The notes below the pieces were generated by a model that saw only the letters and a list, made by a program, of their open reading frames with translations, was not told where the DNA came from and did not search any database. Below, in pieces: positions 55,589 to 64,000 of a stretch of 64,000 nucleotides of DNA. The DNA is from Craterostigma plantagineum (taxonomy: Eukaryota; Streptophyta; Magnoliopsida; Lamiales; Linderniaceae): the NCBI GenBank assembly GCA_027422505.1, contig JAPQWV010000634.1:124001-188000 (forward strand). Direction: 5' to 3'. How positions within the stretch are numbered: position 1 is the stretch's first letter; each line of letters starts with the position of its first letter. Position numbers and translations under genes: made by a program.

Positions 55589-57822
55589 TCAGATCGTCGT
55601 GTTTTCAGCCGTCGTACCCACGTGCTGAATCACAAACCCGTAGATCTTCCTCTTGAGCCTCTCGATCTTCTCAGACATACCTTGGTCGCATTTCGCGACC
55701 ATATCCAACCATTCGTTGACCCTCTTCAGCTGCGATAGAATCGCAGCTATGGGCCCACAGCTCAGACCGCCCGCGCCTTTGTTGTCTTCAGCCCCGTTCT
55801 TCCCAAACACTTGGAAACCAGCCTCTAAAGACTCCTCTACAAACCTCAGAAACCACACCTGCATCTCAGACCTAAGCCTCCTGCCAAAATCGACGGTTTC
55901 GCCCATTCCCTGCCCTCGGGCCCACGTCCCCCCCACAGCCACGCCCGTATTTTTTGGTGGTTGTTGTCTCTTTGAAGCCTTCGGCGGGCCCGACTGGTTT
56001 TCGAAGCCAGGGTTTGTTAGGAGGGAGATGACTTCCATGTTTGTTGCTAAAGCTGCTTCTACCCAAAGAGTGCTGCTAGGCTTTGGCTGCTGCTGCTGCT
56101 CTTTCGGGACGGCCTCGTGGCTCAAAGATGAGAGCGATTCTGCGCCGGCGTTTGACTTTAAGACGTCTTCGTAAATGGACATGAATCGGTCGATTGCTGG
56201 CAGAGGATTATTGGGCTTCGACGCCGTGACGAGCTCCGAAAACATGCTGCGGTTGGCGAACTATAAGGGTAAATTCTTGCGAAAGGCTTTTAAGACGTTA
56301 AAAGTCGCAATGTAATGAGCATCACCTTAAGCTTCTGACTAGAGATTCAGTGACGAGCGCCTCCTCTAAAGCTTCGGCCGCCGCTTTCGAAGCGATATTC
56401 CTCCTCTGCATTGCGTCCTATATTCCAAGAAGAAAAACGACATCGTTCCCAAATCCTACGCTGGGGGACAGAAATTGAGCGTTCTTATTTACCTTCCCGA
56501 GCTTTGCAAGAGCCGAAGAAACCCTATCGAGCGAAACGCTTCCATCGGTCCATTTCTTCTCGTGTATGGTAATAACTGGGCCCGATTCTGCCTTCTTCTC
56601 TTCCCCGTGAAACTGTTTTTCTCCCATAGGCGACGGAGAAGATCTCACGTCGGTAGGCACGTCGTGTGCGTCGCTCAAACGCCTCGATATAGCCGCCTGA
56701 AAAAAGCCAATTTCGCAATTTTTCTCTTCAAAATAATCGAATCAAAATCAAGAAATTTATATATACATGAAAACTCGCCTGAGTCCTCAAAATTGCTTCA
56801 AAATCCGGCCTATTCTTTCCGGCCGACTCATTACCCCAACTCTTTCTACTCGACCTTATCGACCCATCTGCCGCCCCTTCCAATCCCTTACACATGCCTA
56901 CAACAATTCCGCCGCTACTCTTCTTCTTCCCCGACGAATCAACTCCGCCGCCCTTTGCCCCGCCGGACAACCGCCGCGCCGGCGACAGAGACATCCTCCT
57001 CGCCGGCGCCGGACTCCCCTGCCGGCGCCCGGCCGTCGGAGAAGGTTGTCTGTACCTCGAAGGCACGACGATCGCCGGCTCCCTCGAAGATCTACGGCTC
57101 TCCTCCTTCGCCGCCGCCAGGCTGGGCACGACGCACTTCGACGGCGCCGGAGAAACCGACCTCTTCTTTCCGGCCGGCGAGGGGTCCCTTTTTCCGGCAG
57201 AGGCCGACCTCGGCTTTTCGGCCGCCTGCTTTTTCTTCGCCCCAGGCGTTCTGTATGCCTTTTCCTCTTTCTCGTCGCCGTGGCCGCTGTAATTCGGGTC
57301 GGAATTCTTGCTCGAGCTGAAATTAGGGTTTTCTACGACGTTTTCAGCTTCCCTGCTGTTGAAATTGAGATTGATATTTTCTTTCGCGTCGAAGTGCTTT
57401 TCGTTCGCCGGCTGGATGACGACGCCGGTGGTGGAGGCTCGCACCACCAAGGGCTGCGGCGAGCCTACGAACGGCTGGTGGTGGCTGAGGCGCGTGGAGA
57501 CGACGCGGAGGTTGACGGGCGTGGGAAAAGGCGGGGCGGCGAAGATTAGGCGGTCGACGTGGACGAATTGGCTGAGGTGGAGGCGATTTGAGAGGATTAG
57601 GTCGGCGGAGTCTTGGTCGGAGAGTGAAACGTAGGTTGAGTTTAGGGAATCTGAGAGGTTCAGGTAGAATCCGCGGTGGGGATTCAGTGGGTCCGAGGCG
57701 GTGGTGGCCGGAACTATTCCGATGACTTGGAGGATGGTGCTGCGGCGGCTTCCGGCGGAGGTGGTGGCGGCGGTGATGTTTTGGAGGAGTTTGAGAAGCG
57801 TTCCTTGGGAGAGCGTTGCCAT
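55589..57822 (-). CDS. DUF936 family protein (possible CORD-like microtubule-associated protein)
   Basis: Exons in transcript order 57822-56779, 56696-56493, 56417-56326 and 56246-55589 give 665 residues. The DUF936 N-terminal domain (1-~120) starts [16 protein letters not shown] and contains [44 protein letters not shown] and [19 protein letters not shown] long basic, Ser/Pro-rich middle follows ([18 protein letters not shown]), then the C-terminal helical part ([45 protein letters not shown]). CORD1 in Arabidopsis, a DUF936 protein, disorders cortical microtubules; a similar role is inferred only. The first intron appears to use a GC donor (CAG-GCGAGT). The region is unusually GC-rich for this window. 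Confidence 0.9.
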
Positions 57823-58731
57823 TTTTTGGAGATTTAAAAATTGGATTTTTCTTTTTTGAGGTATGTGGAAAATGTATGGTGATTTGATTGAAGAGATTAT
57901 TATCTATCTTGGCCAGGACCGATGTGACCGTTACGTTGCATTGTGTTTTTATTAAGTTTCAAATTTGAAATGCTCCATAATTTTTTTTTAACGGCTCTTC
58001 TTACAATCCAAGGCAAGGTATACATACGTTTTTTTCAATTTAAATTTGGCGTTGTCAAATACAAAGAAATAACTGGGTTAGTTTTAGTTAGGACCGTATG
58101 CGATGATTTATTGACATCAAATTTCTACAATGGGCCAAACAAAGAACTACAAATATTTTAATTTAAGTCGATATTTAATGGCCCAAAAAAGAAATCCAAT
58201 TTTAATATAGGCTAGTAATTTATTCGGTTTCCGAGGAGACGGGGATCCTACTAGTCATATTTTTCGTGGGGATCTTTTACGAAATTACTAAGCTACCCTT
58301 ATTTGTCGAGTGGGGTTATGAAGAGAAGAAATTTCTCCTCATTTGCTTATAGGGAAGAAGGGAGTGGAAAATTTTCAATGCTCAGTGTCTATATGTCTCC
58401 AATGTACAAAAACAACTTCTAAATAAATCAACTTGCTTAGTTTTATAAAGAGTTGTATATGAATGAATATTTAGCTACCGTAGCCTCCAAGGATAGGTAA
58501 GCCACGTATAATAAGAGCTTCCATCCTATTACCGCACTGCGCTTCGTGGGTTGTACGTTATTGTACAAACTCTGAAGCAGTAAAGGAGTTTTTTTGTACG
58601 CTGCGTCACAGAGAATCATTCTCGGAAGATCCCTTTGTTTTCTCCCACCGCCTTCCCCTTTACGTTTGCACAACCACGAATAGAATTAGGGTATACGTAA
58701 TCTGTGTTAGAGATCCGTTGGATTTTGATTC
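57823..58731. promoter_or_regulatory. Divergent promoter region DUF936 / R3H-G-patch
   Basis: Head-to-head genes share ~900 bp. GGGCCAAAC (~58133) and GGCCCAAAA (~58181) are site II-type motifs. No gene is seen. Confidence 0.5.
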
Positions 58732-61700
58732 ATGGGGAAAAATAACAGGAGAAAATCGAATTTTGCCAAGCCGCGTGCTGCTTCTAAGTCCCTCTTCGTG
58801 GAAGGTGGAGTCTTATCGGATTGGTCTACCTTCGATTCACGTACTCCTCCTCGTAAGTAGAAGGCATTTCATTTTTTCATTTGGGTAATAATTCTTGGTG
58901 TGTTTCTGTTTATCTTGTTTGTTCACGATCTTGCAGAGAGGAGGAAAGTAAATACTACCGTTGGGTGGAGTGAGAACCGGCGATCCGGCGGTGATGGGTC
59001 GGGTTCTAGCCGACGAACCGAGCTTCAGAAGAGCAGAGGAAATGCTATTGGGTATCGATATCCTCAGGTGTTTTTTGCTTTGTTATTCCTTTTTCTTTTA
59101 TGGGAATCTTTGTCCATCTGCCTATTTTAACTGATGCCCACTATAGTTGATTCATTTTATCGTATTACCTTTTTACTTATCTGAGTTTCAATTTTCGTGA
59201 GAAAGTAATAGGTTGACCCAGAAGCTTAATATTAAACAAGAAAAACTTGACGTAGTTATTTTTTGTCTTAAAACCTCTTATATTCTGTCATCTTTCATTT
59301 TAGATCATTTATCATGTGTAGAGTTTCTATAAATTGGTTGATAAGTTGAATTGTCTTGTTTGGAAAGTTAGCAGATCATGATATGACTCATAAACTTATG
59401 TTTCTAGGAAGAAGCATATACTGTGGGAGGCATAGGTGCAGAAGACAGTTCGGTTGCTGCAAATCATATACAATTGATTGATTCAGCCAAGGATATGTCA
59501 GCAGATGATGGGCTTGCGAATGGGTCGAAAAAAGTGGAAGTCTTGTATGACACCACAAGCTTTAGGCTAGAGAACAGTTCGGATGCTGCGAATCATATAC
59601 CTCCGATTGATTCAGACAAGAATCAGTCAGCAGATGACGGGCTTGTTAATGGATTGCAAAAAGTGGAGTATGTGTATGAGACGACAAGCTTTACTCTAGA
59701 AGAGAGTTCTCACAGGGGATTGGGGTTTTATGACTCATCGGAAACCACTATCAATGTTAATGGGTCTATGTCCAGAGTGGAAGAGAGTGGCGCTTATAAG
59801 GGTTTAGGTTTCTATGAAGAAGATGATGACAGTTCTGATGACGATATTGTCGTTGGTGCGGCAGCTGAAATAGGTGAGTACTCGATGGCTGTAGATAAAA
59901 ATCCAGGTTACGTGCTAATTGGAGGCACTAAGATATACACAAGAGATCTGGCTGATGATGAGGATGGTGAGGATGAAGAAAATGGAACAAGTGATGAAGA
60001 AAGCTCAGCTTCGTCTGACTCCGAACAAGGCTCTTCAACATCTGATAGTGATTGCATATCAGATAGTGGTTCAGACATTGATGATGATGTAGCTGCAGAT
60101 TATTTTGAGGGCATCGGTGGAGTTGAAAATTTTGTGGATGTCAATGGGTTTGCTGTGCAGTTGTCTGATTCATCTGACGACTCAAGTGATTCTGAAGACA
60201 GCTTTGATGAAACCACAAAAAAATTGGGAGGGATTGCACTTCAAGAAGCATCAATGCAATATGGCCTAAAAAAGCCTGCGTCGCGGAGGAAATATAAAAA
60301 GGATAAAACTTCTACTCCTATTGATTATGTTCCGTCGTCTGCATTAGATGACTTAATGTTTGTTAAGGATCCAAGAACCGTATCAGGCAAGAAAAAATAT
60401 GTGGCTAGACTTCCACAATCTTGGCCTTCTGAAGCTCGCAAAAGCAAAAAGTTCAGGAGAATTCCCGGTAAGGGCTTTTGTACAACTTACAAGTTCTATT
60501 CCCTTAACACACTCTTAGTTGATGGTTTGAGTTCAATAACTAAAACTGTTAATTGTACCTAACCTTTTTCTTATTTCGCTTGGGGGCATCTATATTGTTT
60601 TGTATCTGTAGCTATTGATAGTTCTTTCGAGTTTGGTTTGTTATTGAGAACACCATGATGGCATAAACTATTTGGCTTCAGGGGAGAGAAGCATCGTAAA
60701 GAGCATATAGCTGCAAAACGCCGTGATAGAATGATTCGGCGCGGTGTGGATCTTCAGAAGATAAATTCGGTAATACTTAAGTTTAGTCTCGTTAGGTTTG
60801 GTCTTTTTCTACCTTATGTACCGATATTTTTATCAAAATATGATATTACTTAAGTTTCCTGTATATTCTTCAGAAGCTGCAGGAACTGGTTCTTGATGGT
60901 GAAGATATGTTTTCCTTCCAGCCTATGCACTCGCGTGATTGTTCCCAGGTATTATTTATGTTTTGCATCTTCTGGTATATCTTTATTTGGTGAATCCATT
61001 GTTGAACTAAGGGTCGCATTATGCAATATGTACTCGTACCAACCATCTTTTTCTCTTAAATGCATGATATTCTAGAAAATTCACCACTTGTGATTATTGG
61101 ATTAATTACAAGTACTGGCAGCGTACTTTATAACTCTTATCCTTTATATTTGTTCTCTTCCGAGATAGAAAATTACCTTATAACATATAACGGAGACATA
61201 CCTCTCTAGTTTGTTTTGACACTTTCTTTACAGCTTACTGTTACTGTCTTACCCTATTTGGAAAATCATTGCTTCTAAACTGCACTAATATAACACTGGC
61301 CCCACGTCCTGTCTGTAGTATCTGTTTTGGTTGTACAGGTGCGGAAAATAGCTTCCATTTATCGCTTGAAAAGTGGCTGTCAAGGATCAGGCAAGAAGAG
61401 GTAAACCGTATTAGTGTCGTAATTTCTCCACAACGGGTAGAAAGTTAAGATTGGAAAGATGACTATGAATTATACATCTAAGTTAGAACACAATCCGATA
61501 AAATTATTTATTAATGAGGGTATAGACATTGTGCTATGCGGCTTCTGGTACTTTTTTTAAGTCAATTTTCATGTACATTTTCTTGTGAGTGGTCGTTCTT
61601 TTTTTCGGGCCTAACATGGTGTATAGCTCCATCATATCTTTATCGGCGATCCTTGCACTAGATCCATGTTTCTTTTCAGATTCGTTACTGTGATAAGGAC

Positions 61701-62604
61701 ACATCACACATGCATGCCATCTCCAAACGACAAGATTCGCCTAGAAAAGGTATAACAAAAAATAAGAAGGCATTATTCGTTCTTGGCTATCAGAATTCCT
61801 ATTATTTCTCCAAATCTTACCTTGCTGCCCCATTAGTAGCGGGTTCACTTCATGAATTTTCCGAGCTCAGCTTACATATTGATGTATTTGCAGCTTTTAG
61901 GAACCGAAGAGGACCTCGACTTTAATCTCACCGATGGAAAGCCTATAACAGGCCCCAATATCACCAGGAAAGCTCATTCGAAGAGCCAATTATCAAGAAC
62001 CCCATCAAATCACAGAGGTAGCAGAGAAAAACAGAGAATGAAAGACGGTAAAGTAGGCTCTTTCTCTGCTCAGCCCTTGTCTTTCGTATCGAGCGGGATT
62101 TTGAACAACGAAAGCCCGCAATCGAATGACCCAAAAGAAAAAGCCCCCGAGGGCAGAGTCACCCCTACTCGTGTAGATTATGGCTCCTTTGAAATGCACA
62201 CAACTGGGTTTGGATCAAAGATGATGGCTAAGATGGGATACGTTGAAGGCCAAGGATTGGGAAAAGAAGGCCAAGGCATAGCCCAGCCCATCGAAGTGAT
62301 CCAACGGCCTAAATCTCTCGGATTGGGTATGGAAGTTGTTGAAAGTACTACCGTTTCGGCGGGTGGCCAGTCTTTGCCTGGGAACAGATCGACGAGCCGA
62401 GGTGGGAAATCTTCGGGGGAGAAGCATAAGAGGAGTAGTGAGATTGGTGCATTTGAGAAGCATACTAAGGGTTTTGGGTCTAAAATGATGGCTAAGATGG
62501 GATTTGTTGAAGGCATGGGCTTGGGGAAGGATTCTCAAGGCATTGTTCAGCCTTTGGTTGCTGTGAGGAGGCCAAAAGCTAGGGGACTTGGTGCCAAGAT
62601 TTGA
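58732..62604 (+). CDS. R3H and double G-patch protein (SQS1-like)
   Basis: Nuclear RNA-processing protein; the yeast relative Sqs1/Pfa1 (R3H plus G-patch) stimulates the helicase Prp43. Exons: 58732-58852, 58937-59067, 59408-60467, 60687-60769, 60874-60948, 61339-61400, 61680-61749 and 61894-62604, giving 770 residues. A basic N-terminus (MGKNNRRKSNFAKPRAASKS, LFVEGGVLSDW) is followed by a long acidic Asp/Ser-rich region. The R3H domain is near 520-570 (VRKIASIYRLKSGCQGSGKK, then RFVTVIRTHHTCMPSPNDKI). Two C-terminal G-patches follow (GFGSKMMAKMGYVEGQGLGK, GFGSKMMAKMGFVEGMGLGK). The acceptor of exon 4 is uncertain: the obvious TTCAG at 60681 gives a stop, and the AG five bases downstream keeps frame. 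Confidence 0.9.
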
Positions 62605-62924
62605 GATGTAATGTTCTAATCGTTTGCTTGTTTTTATTTTATTTAATTTGATAGAATCTATTATGTTATAATAATTCGGGTTGATGTAGTAGTGTATTGT
62701 GCCAAGAACATTTTTTCAAGGGTTTCTACTATGGTTGGGTTGAAGAATATTCCATCGATCCCCGTTATCTTTATCACATATATTGGTGGGCACGTAAATT
62801 AAGATAGTATTATTATAATAATATAGTACAATGAAAAGGTAAAATATTTGACACAGCTTTTAAGATATTTAATATTATTATATTGGTTGTTTGTGATATG
62901 TTTTTTACTAAATAAGGAAGGGTG
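62605..62924. other. 3' flank of the G-patch gene
   Basis: 3' UTR and AT-rich spacer. No gene is seen. Confidence 0.4.
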
Positions 62925-62988
62925 ATAAAATTATTGGGACACCCGAAATGGAAAATGTGATAAAATTAGCGGGACGGATGGAGTATTA
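62925..62988. repeat. Stowaway/Mariner-like MITE end (copy B)
   Basis: GGGACGGATGGAGTA is the reverse complement of the TACTCC(C/A)TCCGTCCC end typical of plant Stowaway/Mariner MITEs. It is preceded by GTGATAAAATTA blocks shared in reverse orientation with 35125-35208. The other terminus was not located. Confidence 0.7.
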
Positions 62989-63413
62989 AGTTTAAAATGG
63001 AGACTATTTGGGTTCTCATTTTCTTGTCATGTTAGAAGGTAATTCGTAAACTATTATCATACTTTATGTTTATGCCAATCTCAATCAAATCTGAATCTTA
63101 CTGGGAGTTTTAGAAGCCGACCAACCAACGGGGACAATTTGTCATCATATATTTTCCTGTTAGTATCGTTGCAATTTTCCTTTTTTTTTTTTGTCTCAAT
63201 AGTCATTATATGAACAAATAATATGAGATATTTTTTTTAACAAAGGATACTACTATATGGAAATGCATACACAAGAACATAAATTGGAGCGCCTTACCTT
63301 AGTGATCAATTTAATGAAACTCTAAATGCATGCATCAAAAAAATCCCACCAAAACAATATAAAAAAAGGAATACCCAAATGCTATTATTTATTATTCCTC
63401 GTAAATCGGTTCA
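62989..63413. other. Spacer, no gene seen
   Basis: AT-rich; contains the 3' flank of the following minus-strand gene. Confidence 0.4.
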
Positions 63414-63797
63414 TCAGATCTTGTATGGAGGGGAAACCATGTGAGGATCCTCCTCGCGCAGAATCGCATGCGTCCGAACCCTTCTGATGTTCTGATCGCC
63501 CGTCGCCGTCGTCGGAGCCACGACCGGCGAGGAAGTGTTCGACTGGCACGGCGACGGCGCGGCCAAGCACCCCTCGCTCCACGTCCTCCTTATGGGGTAC
63601 GACAAATTGTTCGAGCATCGATTCGCGCACTGCTGCTGAGCTCCTCCGCCGCCGCCGCCGCCGCGTGACTTGTGGAGGGCGCACTTGCAGTTCTTGTGGT
63701 ACGGACGCCTGTGGACGCCCATGTCTCCGCCGGAGATGCAGCCTTCGAACATTCCCCAGAGGAAACCGTCGCCGCCGGCCGCACTCCCCGACGCCAT
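63414..63797 (-). CDS. Serine-rich-like small plant protein
   Basis: A single-exon frame of 127 residues. The N-terminus (FLWGMFEGCISGGDMGVHRR, PYHKNCKCALHKS) and RRTWSEGCL match a conserved family of small plant proteins annotated as serine-rich protein-like (Arabidopsis At5g55980 type). The middle has a Gly run and the second half is Ser/Thr/Pro-rich and poorly conserved. Cysteines in the CISG and NCKCALH motifs could bind metal or be modified, but no function is known. The last ~200 bp of the window hold its leader and promoter. Confidence 0.82.
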   Translation of the reverse strand: MASGSAAGGDGFLWGMFEGCISGGDMGVHRRPYHKNCKCALHKSRGGGGGGGAQQQCANRCSNNLSYPIRRTWSEGCLAAPSPCQSNTSSPVVAPTTATGDQNIRRVRTHAILREEDPHMVSPPYKI

Positions 63798-64000
63798 CGA
63801 TTGTTAGTTAGCCGAGGGTTTTTCGCCCCTCTCTGCCTCTGATTTCCGATCGATTGAGAGACGGTTTTTAGCTCTCCCTATTTTCTGACTGATTAGCTGT
63901 TGATCGATCGATGGGTGGTGAGAGAATTGAGGAGAAGACGTTCGTTTGTGTGAAGGTAACCAATGGCGTGTGCTTCATTCATGCGAAAACGCAGACAAAA

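Noticed and set aside
55653..56174. A 173-codon plus-strand frame opposite the last DUF936 exon
   Set aside because: Antisense shadow of conserved coding sequence; no start context or homology.
56475..57549. Long plus-strand open frames opposite the DUF936 gene
   Set aside because: They are the antisense of a GC-rich coding exon; Arg/Pro/Ser-rich composition and no domain.

Overview
The window is nuclear DNA of a flowering plant, most likely a core eudicot. Nearly every gene is split by short AT-rich GT-AG introns, and the proteins are clear plant orthologues: RAPTOR, Mediator MED10, SCAR/WAVE, MDL tautomerases, DUF538, DUF936 and PP2C. Non-autonomous transposons of the kinds common in plants fill the spaces between genes. 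The species cannot be fixed from sequence alone; an asterid such as Lamiales is only a guess. There is no bacterial, organellar or viral replicon, no CRISPR array, and no rRNA or functional tRNA gene.

Layout, left to right. 1-0.66 kb: AT-rich degenerate repeat. 0.98-10.0 kb (+): RAPTOR, 23 exons, with a Tourist-like MITE in the last intron. 10.6-11.9 kb (-): MED10. 13.1-19.0 kb (+): a SCAR/WAVE actin regulator with a 3.6-kb exon. 19.6-20.3 kb (+): a small Sel1-like protein. 21.25-23.15 kb: a Ty3/gypsy-type element with two LTRs and a decayed gag on the minus strand. 23.2-25.7 kb (+): ferroportin/IREG-like transporter with a one-base frameshift. 25.7-27.5 kb: repeat-rich spacer. 27.5-30.5 kb (+): F-box/LRR protein of the RAE1/FBL3 type. 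31.0-33.3 kb (+): clade-E-like PP2C. 34.0-36.9 kb (+): two tandem MIF/MDL genes, the first ending in SKL. 37.2-38.5 kb (-): DUF538. 39.4-43.6 kb (-): NOM1/Sgd1 ribosome-biogenesis factor. 44.0-44.4 kb: Mutator-like MITE. 44.7-47.9 kb (-): annexin-like gene broken by a rearranged Copia element. 48.1-50.5 kb: two hAT-type non-autonomous elements. 50.8-52.3 kb (+): ML-domain lipid-binding protein. 52.7 kb: tRNA-derived SINE. 53.6-55.1 kb (+): HSCB co-chaperone. 55.6-57.8 kb (-): DUF936. 58.7-62.6 kb (+): R3H/G-patch protein. 63.4-63.8 kb (-): serine-rich-like small protein.

The genes do not form a pathway; this is an ordinary gene-dense euchromatic block of unrelated housekeeping genes (TOR signalling, transcription, actin, iron, ribosome biogenesis, Fe-S assembly, splicing). 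Exon coordinates were placed by hand from GT-AG sites and checked by phase arithmetic. They close in frame for all genes except the ferroportin-like gene (one base short in exon 4) and the annexin-like gene (no donor at one junction).

The most noteworthy material is in the mobile and decayed sequence: a Copia element with an internal inverted gag/LTR copy inside an annexin gene, hAT-type elements with motif-array ends (one with extreme G-runs), a SINE with a perfect 16-bp target duplication, paired MITE copies, and two apparent GC-AG introns. I saw no convincing new multi-gene system.
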